Part shown: positions 52,974-60,601 of the stretch, in pieces
Layout: each line of letters opens with the position of its first letter
Numbering within the stretch: the stretch's first letter is position 1
From: HGM13233 sp900762805
GTDB taxonomy: Bacteria; Bacillota; Clostridia; Oscillospirales; Ruminococcaceae
Length of the DNA: 64,000 bases
Direction: 5' to 3'
NCBI GenBank assembly: GCA_937993755.1
Contig: CALKMA010000013.1
Span: 1-64,000 of the forward strand
Made by a program: the position numbers and the translations under genes
Notes under the pieces: model-generated
The model's input: only the letters and a program-made list of their open reading frames with translations
Told to the model about the DNA's origin: nothing
Database searches by the model: none

Positions 52974-53615
52974 ATGAAATACGACCTTGCCATGTTCGAT
53001 TTCGATGGCACGATCTGTGACACCGGAGCCGGCATCGTGCGCTCGGTGCAGTATGCGCTCAAGAAGTTCGGCATCGACGAGCCGGATCAGGAAAAGCTGC
53101 GGGCCTTTGTCGGCCCGCCGCTGCGCAGCTCCTTTTCGCGCTTCTACGGCTTTTCGGAGGATGACGCCCTGAAGGCCACCGAGTACTACCGTGAGTTGTA
53201 CAGCGTTGACGGTATCTACCAGTCGCAGCTTTACCCCGGCGTGACCGCGATGCTCGACCGCCTGCGGGCGGCCGGCGTGCGCTGCGCCGTGGCCTCCGGC
53301 AAGCCGACGCATATGGTGCGCCTGCTGCTCGACCATTTTGATATTGCCGACCGTTTCTGCTTCGTGTCGGGCCACGAGGGCGAGCGCGAGCAAAAGGCCG
53401 ATATCATCCGCTACCTGCTGGAGAGCCTCGGCCATGACAAGGCCGGCGCCGTCATGCTGGGCGACCGCGAAAACGATGCTTTCGGCGCCGCCGGCGCAGA
53501 CGTGGATTTTATCGCCTGTGAGTGGGGCTACGCCGATCCGGGCGAATTTGACGGCTACCCGCAGGTGTTTTCGGCCAGGACGCCGGTCGATGTGACGGGC
53601 TTTCTGATAAAGTAA
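52974..53615 (+). CDS. HAD-superfamily hydrolase (phosphoglycolate phosphatase-like)
   Basis: A 213-residue phosphatase: motif I FDFDGTICDT (8-17), motif II VASGKPT, Lys in EREQKADI and motif IV MLGDRENDAFGA, with an alpha-helical cap typical of phosphoglycolate phosphatase/PpaX relatives. It probably removes phosphate from a small metabolite. Position in the salvage operon hints at a nucleotide or ribose phosphate, but this is only inference. A terminator hairpin follows. Confidence 0.88.
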   Translation: MKYDLAMFDFDGTICDTGAGIVRSVQYALKKFGIDEPDQEKLRAFVGPPLRSSFSRFYGFSEDDALKATEYYRELYSVDGIYQSQLYPGVTAMLDRLRAAGVRCAVASGKPTHMVRLLLDHFDIADRFCFVSGHEGEREQKADIIRYLLESLGHDKAGAVMLGDRENDAFGAAGADVDFIACEWGYADPGEFDGYPQVFSARTPVDVTGFLIK

Positions 53616-53715
53616 ACGGCAGGGCGCGGCACGGATTTCCGTTGGCCGCGGCAATGGAAATGATTGCCGGCGGCGCGGGCGTCCGGCGCTTGCCGGCCCG
53701 ATGGAACAACAGCAA

Positions 53716-53765
53716 ACAGGGAGCCTTTGACCGCAAGGCCGGAGGCTCCCTGTTGTTATCTCGTT
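53716..53765 (+). terminator. Terminator of the udk-HAD operon
   Basis: ACAGGGAGCCT / AGGCTCCCTGT stem with a 16-base loop and a TGTTATCTCGTTTT tail; lies between convergent operons. Confidence 0.7.
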
Positions 53766-54074
53766 TTGCTTTAGCCTTTAGGATAAGGCGGCTGTGCCGG
53801 AAAAAGAGAATCCGGTCGGTTTTTCGGAACGGCTACATCGGGCCAGAACGGCCATGTCGGGGGAGAAAAGACGCATCAGCCCTTCGGGGCGGCCCTACGG
53901 CCGGAGGCTCCCTGCTGTTATCTCGTTTTGCTTTAGCCTTTAGGATGGGCGGCTGTGCCGGAAAAAAAGAATCCGGTCGGTTTTTCGGAACGGCTACATC
54001 GGGCCAGAACGGCCACATCGGGTCAGAACAGCCATGTCGGGGGAGAAAAGACGCATCAGCCCTTCGGGGCGGCC
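53737..54074. repeat. Tandem repeat of 162 bp including the last codons of psd
   Basis: A 162-base unit starting GGCCGGAGGCTCCCTG occurs at 53737 and 53899. The second copy carries an extra block of about 20 bases duplicating CATCGGGCCAGAAC. The 19 bases TCAGCCCTTCGGGGCGGCC at 53876 are identical to 54056-54074, which are the stop codon and last codons of psd. The duplication therefore copied the 3' end of the gene together with its downstream DNA. Confidence 0.88.
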
Positions 54075-54907
54075 GCCCGGCCGATGGCCTGCCCCAGCCG
54101 CACCGGCGTTTCCCTGCCGGCAGCCGTGGCCTGCCAGAAGCGGCTGTCTATCTCGGCCCGCCCTGCTTCCAGCAGTGCGATGACGGTGCTGCCGCCGTAA
54201 AGGAACATTCCCTTTTCGCCGCCCCGCCGAACGGGGCCGGGGCCGTCATAGTTGCAGATGCGGCCCACCAGCATGGCGCCGACCTCCATCTGCACAACGG
54301 GGCCGAAGCGGTCTGTTTCGATGACGGTGTACTCGCGGCAGTTTTCGCAGAACACCGGCCGCCCGCGCAGCGCGATGGGGCGCACAGTATGAAGCAGGCC
54401 GGGCAGGAAGATATTTTCGCCCTTGATGCCGCTGTCAATATAGGCGTAGCGGTGGTAGTTGTCAACGCACAGGCGGAACACCAGCGCTGTGCCGCCGGCA
54501 AAGCGCGCCGCCAGTGCGTCATTGCGCAGCAGGTCGCGCAGCGTGTAGCGGCTCTGCTTGGCCGGGATGACGGTGTCCCCCTCGGCGTCATAGACCGAGA
54601 GCAGCCCGTCACAGGGGGCGATCAGAATGTCGGGCCGCATATCGACCGGCCGGTTTTCCGGGCGGATGCGGCGGCAGAAGCAGTCGTTGAAGCAGCGGTA
54701 TGGCTCGTCGAGATACTCGGACAGGTCGATACCGTTCTTTTCCACAAAGGGGCGTATGAGGGGGCGCGAGAGGCGGCTGTCCATCAGCCGGCCGGCCAGA
54801 CGCGAAAAGCCGCGGCTGGCCAGCGGGCGCAGCAGCAGCCGGCCGGGCGCCGTTTGGTACAGAAATCGGAGGAAGGCCGAGCCGTCCGTCCTCTTTCTGC
54901 TGCTCAC
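54056..54907 (-). CDS. psd: Phosphatidylserine decarboxylase
   Basis: A 283-residue enzyme making phosphatidylethanolamine from phosphatidylserine. The self-cleavage site reads GGST in FLYGGSTVIALL (about 236-247), where the Ser becomes the pyruvoyl group; LGST and GGST variants both occur in the family. RLCVDNYHRYAYIDSG holds the conserved His-Arg of the active site. It overlaps pssA by 4 bases and ends a four-gene lipid operon. The last codons are duplicated in the tandem repeat downstream. Confidence 0.93.
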   Translation of the reverse strand: MSSRKRTDGSAFLRFLYQTAPGRLLLRPLASRGFSRLAGRLMDSRLSRPLIRPFVEKNGIDLSEYLDEPYRCFNDCFCRRIRPENRPVDMRPDILIAPCDGLLSVYDAEGDTVIPAKQSRYTLRDLLRNDALAARFAGGTALVFRLCVDNYHRYAYIDSGIKGENIFLPGLLHTVRPIALRGRPVFCENCREYTVIETDRFGPVVQMEVGAMLVGRICNYDGPGPVRRGGEKGMFLYGGSTVIALLEAGRAEIDSRFWQATAAGRETPVRLGQAIGRAAAPKG

Positions 54908-55602
54908 CGGCGGAACAGCAGCCAGCGCAGCAGCATCATGACGATAAATTCAACGGCGCCGATGCCGATAAGATGCAGGATGCCGCGCGTGCCGGGCTTG
55001 CGGATGCGGATGGGGGAGATGAAGGCGATGCCGGTCAGCAGAGCCACCACGAAATAGACGATGGTGAGGTCGGCCGGGATGACATACTGCATCAGCGCGA
55101 CGCTTGGAAAGATGAGCGACGCCGCTGTCACCGGCAGGCCGAGATAATAGGTGCGCGCGCCGCTGTCGGTCTGCCGGCGCTCCTCCTCCGTGACGTTAAA
55201 ATAAGCCAGGCGGATCATGGCGGCCAGCACATAGAGCATTTCCATAGCGAACAGCAGGAAGCGGATGGCAAGCGCACCGCGGCGGCTGAGGCTGGAAAGA
55301 AGCGAATTGAGCATGGGAGACAGGCGCAGCAGCGCGGCGCCGATGCAGACAGGCAGAACGCCGAAGGCCACGAGGTCGGTCAGCGAGTCGATCTGGATGC
55401 CGAAGCGCTGCTCGCGTTCGGTGCGGTTCTTCTTGGTGCGGGCCACCTTCCCGTCAAAGGCGTCGCACAGGCCGCAGAACATCAGAAAAAACACGCCGAG
55501 ATAGGGGTGCCCGCCCTCGCTGAGCGATATCACGATGCCGAAGCCGGCCGAGAGCAGCGAGAGGTAGGTCAGAATGACGGTATAGTCGTAAACACCAATC
55601 AT
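54904..55602 (-). CDS. pssA: CDP-diacylglycerol-serine O-phosphatidyltransferase
   Basis: A 232-residue membrane enzyme with the CDP-alcohol phosphotransferase motif in CDAFDGKVARTKKNRTEREQ followed by FGIQIDSLTDLVAFG, giving D-G-x2-A-R ... G-x3-D-x3-D with a few extra residues between the halves, as in PssA. About six helices follow. It makes phosphatidylserine for Psd. It overlaps flanking genes by 4 bases on each side. Confidence 0.93.
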   Translation of the reverse strand: MIGVYDYTVILTYLSLLSAGFGIVISLSEGGHPYLGVFFLMFCGLCDAFDGKVARTKKNRTEREQRFGIQIDSLTDLVAFGVLPVCIGAALLRLSPMLNSLLSSLSRRGALAIRFLLFAMEMLYVLAAMIRLAYFNVTEEERRQTDSGARTYYLGLPVTAASLIFPSVALMQYVIPADLTIVYFVVALLTGIAFISPIRIRKPGTRGILHLIGIGAVEFIVMMLLRWLLFRR

Positions 55603-56789
55603 TTGGATTTCTCCTTTCTGTGCCGATACACATAGAGAAAGCTGAAAAGAGTCACTGTGCCGCAGATCAGCACACAGGCGTAAAAGGACAGGGAGCGGCT
55701 GAGCAGCTCAAGCAGCACGGCGTCGGATTTCGACATCAGCGAGCCGAAGCCGTCAAGCATCAGGTAGTCGGCCGCGCCCATGGCGCCGGGGATGGGGATG
55801 CTGTTGGAGCCGGCCACCACAAAGGTCTGCATGGCGAACAGCCGCCCGGCGTTCTCCGTCCTGCCGGTGATGGCAAGATAGCAGAACATGGTGACGCTCA
55901 GCTGCGAGACGCGCTGCAGAAAATTGAGGAGGAACACCTTGGCAAGCGTTCGCCCCTGCCCGTGCAGCATCCGCGAGGCCTCAGCATAGCCGCCGGCCCA
56001 TTTTTCGGCCCGGAGAAAGCTCCGCTCAAGGTCCCTGACGATGTGCAGCCGGTGCCCCAGACGGGTCAGAAAGCGCACGATGGCCAGCACCCAGCGCTCC
56101 CGTGTCAGCAGCAGCACCAGCAGCACGACCAGGACGACCTGTATGACTGTCCCGGCGATGATGAGCAGCTTGGAGAAGGGGCTGAAGGCATGGATGACGG
56201 GGTAATAGAGGGCGGTCATGATCAGCGTGATGGTCAGTATGGCCAGCGAATACATTTCGAGGTTGGCGATCAGCACGACGGTGGAGACGCTGGTGGGGAT
56301 ACCGTCCTTGAGCATGAAGAAGGCCGAGGCCGGCTGCCCGCCGCTGGCCGACGGCGTGATGGCCGAAAAATAAACGTCGGAGGCCGAATAGACAAAGCCA
56401 CGCCTGTGGCTGCGCGGAAAGCCGAAGGCACGGCAGAGGCAGAGCACCGCCTCCCCCTCAAAGAAGATAAAGCCGAGCATACCCAGCGCCCCGGCCAGCA
56501 GCCAGCCGGGCGAGGCCTTTTTGACAAAGGCGAGGAACTCGGCCAGCGAGAAGTCACGGCTCTGCGACACCACCGCCCAGATACTGGCCGCCACCAGCAG
56601 CAGGAACAGCACCATCAGCGGCCATTTGTCCCGAAGCGAAAAGCCGGCCGCGGAGGAAGGCTTTCCGGCCGCCGCAGGGGGCGCATCTGCGCCGGCCGGC
56701 GGAGCGGCGCCTGCGGCTGCGTCAATAACGGGCGGGCCGTCGGCTGCCGCCGTCGGGAGCACAGGTTTGATTTTTCTGTTGGGTTCCAT
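55599..56789 (-). CDS. Flippase-like membrane protein (LPG synthase TM region/UPF0104)
   Basis: A 396-residue protein with an N-terminal Ala/Pro-rich stretch (about 10-47) and eight or so hydrophobic helices. FITPSASGGQPASAF-like block (here AITPSASGGQPASAFFMLKD) and the C-terminal PIPGAMGAADYLML mark the membrane domain of MprF-type proteins, which moves or flips phospholipids. The aminoacyl-transferase domain of MprF is absent. In an operon for phosphatidylethanolamine synthesis, a role in lipid translocation is a reasonable inference. Start at 56789 has GAGG upstream; an alternative ATG at 56804 overlaps the previous stop by 4 bases. Confidence 0.85.
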   Translation of the reverse strand: MEPNRKIKPVLPTAAADGPPVIDAAAGAAPPAGADAPPAAAGKPSSAAGFSLRDKWPLMVLFLLLVAASIWAVVSQSRDFSLAEFLAFVKKASPGWLLAGALGMLGFIFFEGEAVLCLCRAFGFPRSHRRGFVYSASDVYFSAITPSASGGQPASAFFMLKDGIPTSVSTVVLIANLEMYSLAILTITLIMTALYYPVIHAFSPFSKLLIIAGTVIQVVLVVLLVLLLTRERWVLAIVRFLTRLGHRLHIVRDLERSFLRAEKWAGGYAEASRMLHGQGRTLAKVFLLNFLQRVSQLSVTMFCYLAITGRTENAGRLFAMQTFVVAGSNSIPIPGAMGAADYLMLDGFGSLMSKSDAVLLELLSRSLSFYACVLICGTVTLFSFLYVYRHRKEKSK

Positions 56790-56800
56790 AGGCAGATACC

Positions 56801-57466
56801 TCATGCGCCATGACGGCGGCGGCACCATGCATCAAAGCGCCAGAACAGCTTTTCGGCGCCGGTCAGCCGGTTGATCAGAAGGCCCAGCTCATAGACGGCC
56901 ACGCCGCTCACGATGTCGGCCAGCACATGCTGCCGGATGAGCACCGTTGAGGCAAAGACCAGCGGCGTCAGCACCAGATTGGCGATGCGGAACCAGCGCC
57001 CCGGCTTTTTTTCACTGAAGGCCATGCGCAGGCTGCCCCAGCTTTCGAGGCAGTGGACCGACGGAAACAGGTTGTTGGGCGGGTCAAGGCGGAACAGAAA
57101 GGCCATCAGCCAGGTGAAGGGGCCGTTGACTACCGTCTCAGGGCGGTCGATCGCCGTCGGGAAGGTCACAAAAATAACGAAGCACATCAGCTTGGCGATG
57201 AGATCGGCCGCAACATAGCGGAAGCAAAGCTCCCGGCTCTCGCGGGCAAGCATGATATAGCCTATGATCCACTGCAGATAAGCCAGTACATAAAATACGA
57301 CAAAGAACGGCACGATCGGCAGCGCGTCGTCGAGCGCCGTGCTGATGTAGTGATAGCGGCCGTCGTAAAACAGCCGCGCGCCGTAGAAAGCAAACATATT
57401 GACAGCCACCACCAGAAAGAGCGGCAGATGAGCATAGGTGGGGACCCAGCGTCCGGGGTGCTTCAT
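56801..57466 (-). CDS. PAP2-superfamily lipid phosphatase/transferase
   Basis: A 221-residue membrane protein with five or six helices and the PAP2 motifs NLFPSVHCLESW and IRQHVLADIVSG, which supply the two catalytic histidines and the Asp. The first motif region (usually K-x6-RP) is less clear (FPTAIDRPE). Relatives remove phosphate from phosphatidic acid or undecaprenyl pyrophosphate, or exchange lipid head groups. It is the first gene of the lipid operon. ATG at 57466 is favoured, since GGAGG lies 5 bases upstream; another in-frame ATG is at 57478. Confidence 0.85.
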   Translation of the reverse strand: MKHPGRWVPTYAHLPLFLVVAVNMFAFYGARLFYDGRYHYISTALDDALPIVPFFVVFYVLAYLQWIIGYIMLARESRELCFRYVAADLIAKLMCFVIFVTFPTAIDRPETVVNGPFTWLMAFLFRLDPPNNLFPSVHCLESWGSLRMAFSEKKPGRWFRIANLVLTPLVFASTVLIRQHVLADIVSGVAVYELGLLINRLTGAEKLFWRFDAWCRRRHGA

Positions 57467-57510
57467 CAATTCCTCCATGCGGCCCGCGGGCCTGTGTTAC
57501 GGATATTGTA

Positions 57511-57539
57511 TTTATACCATAAAACGGAGGCGATTTCAA
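57511..57539 (-). promoter_or_regulatory. Promoter of the phospholipid operon
   Basis: Minus strand TTGAAA (57534-57539), 17-base spacer, TATAAA (57511-57516), about 45 bases before the start. Confidence 0.8.
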
Positions 57540-57546
57540 CTGAAAG

Positions 57547-57572
57547 CCCCCGAAAAGGCAGCTTTTCGGGGG
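57547..57572 (-). terminator. Terminator after the Rnf-operon tail
   Basis: A 10-bp stem (CCCCCGAAAA / TTTTCGGGGG) with CTTTC after it on the minus strand, directly upstream of the lipid-operon promoter. Confidence 0.65.
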
Positions 57573-57781
57573 TGAATGTTAGAAATTCGTAAGAATTGGG
57601 AAAAAAACGGCGCAAAAGCCGGACAGATGTAGTCCCTGTTCTTTCCGGCCGCGCAGCTTTCCTTGCCGCCGGGTGATGGAACGGCTTAGAACACACGATA
57701 TTCTTGTTTAGGAGAGCATAAAGTATGCTCCGCGGCTCTTAAAGCCAGTCTTTATGATTTCGGAGAACAGACGGCAGTTTG

Positions 57782-57988
57782 CTAAACAAGCTTATTAAAG
57801 ACGACTGTTTGCTCCTTCATCGATATTTTTCCGACCTCATAGCCGTATTCCGTCAGCTCCTTCTTGTACCTCAGAAAGGAATGGTCTACCGGTACTCCGG
57901 CAATATTCTGCATTTCCGCAAATGTTAGACGGAAGGATGGCTCTCCTTTGTTTTTCACATATTCCCATAAAGCGTTATATTTGCTCAT
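57782..57988 (-). CDS. Hypothetical 68-residue protein
   Basis: A 68-residue protein (MSKYNALWEYVKNKG start, VVFNKLV end) with a good ribosome site, GAAGGAG, and compact alpha/beta composition. Its opening (YNALWEYVK ... FRLTFAEMQNIAGVPVD) weakly recalls the DUF7662 type of small proteins; this is a tentative impression. It lies 46 bases after rnfB on the same strand with no clear terminator between, so it may be the last gene of the Rnf operon. The region 57573-57781 has no further gene. Confidence 0.75.
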   Translation of the reverse strand: MSKYNALWEYVKNKGEPSFRLTFAEMQNIAGVPVDHSFLRYKKELTEYGYEVGKISMKEQTVVFNKLV

Positions 57989-58034
57989 GATGCCTTGCTC
58001 CTTCAGGCGCAGCCGCCCCGCGCACAGCGCTCGC

Positions 58035-58829
58035 TTATACCTCTGCCCCGATCAGCAGGCTGGCGCCGACAGGGCAGACGGCAACGCAGCTGCCGCAGCC
58101 GGTGCAGACAGCCTGTTCGATAACGGCGCGGTTGTCGATGATGGCGATGGCGCCGGCCGGGCAGGCGCGCGCGCATTTGCCGCAGCCGAGACAGCCGTTG
58201 GTGCAGGCGCCGCGGGTAAAGACGCCCCTGTCGAGGTTGGCGCAGCGCACGACCGGCTTGTTTTCGGCCGGCACGATGCGCACCAGCCCCTTGGGACAGG
58301 CGGCCGCGCAGACGCCGCAGCCTGTGCAGCGGGCAGGATCGGCGTGCGCCACGCCGTTTTCAACGAACATGGCGTCAAACTTACAGGCGGCCGCGCAGTC
58401 GCCGAGGCCGAGGCAGCCGTATGCGCAGTCGCTCTCGCCGGCGTACAGCAGATTGGCGGCGGCGCAGCTCTGGATGCCGCGGTAGATATACTTGTCCTTG
58501 GTGGCGTCGTAGCTGCCGCGGCAGGTGACGACGGCCGTCATCTTGGTGATAGGCCCTGCATCGACGCCCATCAGCTCACCCAGCCGGCGGGCCGTCTCCG
58601 AGCCGCCCGGCACACAGCGATCGACCGCCGCGCCCTGCGCCACGGCCGCCGCGTAATCGGAGCAGCCGGCATAGCCGCAGGCTCCGCAGTTGGCGCCGGG
58701 CAGCAGCGCTTCGGCCGCGTCGGCCTTCTCGTCGCTCGGCACATCCATAAAGTGCGAGGCCAGCACCAGTATCCCGGCCGACACCAGCCCGATGCCGCCG
58801 ACAATGCCCACTGCAATCAGAATATCCAT
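58035..58829 (-). CDS. rnfB: Rnf complex subunit B (iron-sulphur protein)
   Basis: A 264-residue subunit: N-terminal membrane helix (about 5-27), a [4Fe-4S] domain with CGACGYAGC, and further ferredoxin modules (CTGCGVCAAACP; CLGCGKCARACP; CTGCGSCVAVCP). It is thought to be the entry point for electrons from reduced ferredoxin. ATG at 58829 has AGGAGAGG upstream. Together with the five genes before it this gives the usual order C-D-G-E-A-B. Confidence 0.95.
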   Translation of the reverse strand: MDILIAVGIVGGIGLVSAGILVLASHFMDVPSDEKADAAEALLPGANCGACGYAGCSDYAAAVAQGAAVDRCVPGGSETARRLGELMGVDAGPITKMTAVVTCRGSYDATKDKYIYRGIQSCAAANLLYAGESDCAYGCLGLGDCAAACKFDAMFVENGVAHADPARCTGCGVCAAACPKGLVRIVPAENKPVVRCANLDRGVFTRGACTNGCLGCGKCARACPAGAIAIIDNRAVIEQAVCTGCGSCVAVCPVGASLLIGAEV

Positions 58830-58839
58830 ACGCCTCTCC

Positions 58840-59430
58840 TTATCCGAACAGTTTTTCCGCCACGCCCGCAAAGCCCATAAAGGTCAGCGAGGTGATGGAG
58901 GCGGCCACCAGCGTGATGGGCAGCCCCTCAAAGGCCTTGGGCGGCTGGGCGCGCAGCAGCGCGCGGCGCACGCCGGAGAACAGAACCATGGCCAGCGTAA
59001 AGCCAAGGCCGGCGCCGACGCCGCAGACCACCGACTCCAGCAGCGAATACTGGTTTTGGATGTTAAGCAGCGCCACGCCCAGCACGGCGCAGTTGGTGGT
59101 GATGAGCGGCAGATAGATGCCGAGAGCCTTGTAGAGCGTCTTGAGATACTTTTTCAGAATGATTTCGACCAGCTGCACCAGGGCCGCGATAACGGCGATA
59201 AAGCTGAGCGTTTTGAGGTATTCCAGCCCGAAGGGGACCAGCAGCCAGGTGTAGATGCACCAGGTCGCGGCGCTGGCGATGCCCATGACAAAGACCACCG
59301 CGCCGCTCATGCCGAGCGCCGATGACAGCTTTTTGGACACGCCGAGGAAGGGACAGATACCGAGGAACTTCACCAGCACATAGTTTTCCGACAGGATCAT
59401 GGTGAACAGGATGACCAGCATTGCTTTCAT
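58840..59430 (-). CDS. rnfA: Rnf complex subunit A
   Basis: A 196-residue integral membrane subunit with six helices; NYVLVKFLGICPFLGVSKKL and GLGFTLAMVLFSGVRR are conserved. With RnfE it forms the inner membrane core, each having a Cys in the CPFLG/CPTL motif that holds an iron-sulphur centre. It overlaps rnfE by 4 bases and is 10 bases from rnfB. Confidence 0.95.
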   Translation of the reverse strand: MKAMLVILFTMILSENYVLVKFLGICPFLGVSKKLSSALGMSGAVVFVMGIASAATWCIYTWLLVPFGLEYLKTLSFIAVIAALVQLVEIILKKYLKTLYKALGIYLPLITTNCAVLGVALLNIQNQYSLLESVVCGVGAGLGFTLAMVLFSGVRRALLRAQPPKAFEGLPITLVAASITSLTFMGFAGVAEKLFG

Positions 59431-60089
59431 GTTCTTGCCTCCTCCCGGCAGCCGCCGCAGTCGGCGCAGTCGCCGCCGCAGTCGGTTGATGGGGCCTTTT
59501 TGCCGCGCTTATCCATCAGGAAGGTAGCCAGCGCCATCATGACGCCGAACACCAGAAAGCCGCCCGGTGCGCGTGTCAGAATGCCGATGGCGTATTTTTC
59601 GGGAAAGATGCGCAGGCCGAACAGCGTGCCGGCGCCGAGCAGCTCGCGCACGACGCTCATGGAGAGCAGCGCCGCCATAAAGCCCAGCCCGCAGCCGATG
59701 CCGTCGAGCATGCTGTCGATCACCGTGTGCTTGCAGGCGTACATCTCGGCGCGGCCGAGAATGATGCAGTTGACAACGATGAGCGGCAGATAGACGCCCA
59801 GCGCGTCGTAGAGCGACGGCAGGAAGGCCTTCATCAGCATTTCCAGCGCCGTTACGAAGCCGGCAATCACCGTGATGAAGGCCGGGATGCGGACCTTGTC
59901 GGGAATGACCTTGCGCAGCGCCGAAATGGCCATGTTGGAGCCGATCAGCACAAAGGTGGCCGCCGCGCCCATGCCGAGCGCCGTGGTGGCCGAGCCGGTC
60001 AGCGCCAGCGTCGGGCAGGTGCCGAGGACCAGACGGAAGGTCGGGTTCTCGTCGAGCATACCGTTTTTGATGATCGTCAGTTTTCCCAT
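59427..60089 (-). CDS. rnfE: Rnf complex subunit E with cysteine-rich tail
   Basis: A 220-residue subunit homologous to RnfA, with six helices and NPTFRLVLGTCPTLALT near the N-terminus. The C-terminus is unusual: after the last helix it ends in DKRGKKAPSTDCGGDCADC and further GGC, five cysteines in about eleven residues. Most RnfE proteins known to me lack this. It may bind metal or a cluster. It overlaps rnfG by 13 bases. Confidence 0.94.
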   Translation of the reverse strand: MGKLTIIKNGMLDENPTFRLVLGTCPTLALTGSATTALGMGAAATFVLIGSNMAISALRKVIPDKVRIPAFITVIAGFVTALEMLMKAFLPSLYDALGVYLPLIVVNCIILGRAEMYACKHTVIDSMLDGIGCGLGFMAALLSMSVVRELLGAGTLFGLRIFPEKYAIGILTRAPGGFLVFGVMMALATFLMDKRGKKAPSTDCGGDCADCGGCREEART

Positions 60090-60601
60090 GATTTCACCGC
60101 CTTATAGGCTGCAAAGGCAAGATCGACAGCCTGCCGCAGCGCGTTGCTCGAATAGGTGGCGCCGGCTACGGCGTCCACCGAAAAGGCGTCGGCCGAAAGG
60201 CCGGCAAACCGGTCGAGATAGCTCTTTTCGAAGGCCCTTGTGCCGATGCCGGCATCCTCCGAGTGAGTGCCCACCGACAGGGCGATGATGCGCCCGTCGG
60301 CATCCAGCCCAACGGTGACGTTTACGTCGCCGTTGTTGCCGCGGCCGGTCGCCTCGATGATATAGCCGCTGCCGCCGGTGTCGGCAAAGACCGACTGCAC
60401 GCCCTCGATCTCGCAGGGCAGCTCGGTGAAGTCCTGCGCGTCGGGCAGCAGCTGCCGGCGGGTGTGCTCGGCAGTCTCTTTTTCATTCTGTTCGATAATG
60501 GGGGCAGTCAGGCCGTTGGTGAGGGCCAGCAGCCCCGCCACAAAGGCGCATATCAGCGTCAGCACCACGATGGGGCGCATATATTCGCCGGCTTTATTCA
60601 T
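60077..60601 (-). CDS. rnfG: Rnf complex subunit G (covalent FMN)
   Basis: A 174-residue protein: one membrane helix (about 9-29) and an outside domain ending in VDAVAGATYSS, the site where FMN is attached to the Thr. The consensus has S/T before GAT; here it is Ala, while the attachment Thr is kept. ATG at 60601 has GGAGG 8 bases upstream; the GTG at 60610 overlaps that site. It overlaps rnfD by 8 bases. Confidence 0.93.
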   Translation of the reverse strand: MNKAGEYMRPIVVLTLICAFVAGLLALTNGLTAPIIEQNEKETAEHTRRQLLPDAQDFTELPCEIEGVQSVFADTGGSGYIIEATGRGNNGDVNVTVGLDADGRIIALSVGTHSEDAGIGTRAFEKSYLDRFAGLSADAFSVDAVAGATYSSNALRQAVDLAFAAYKAVKSWEN

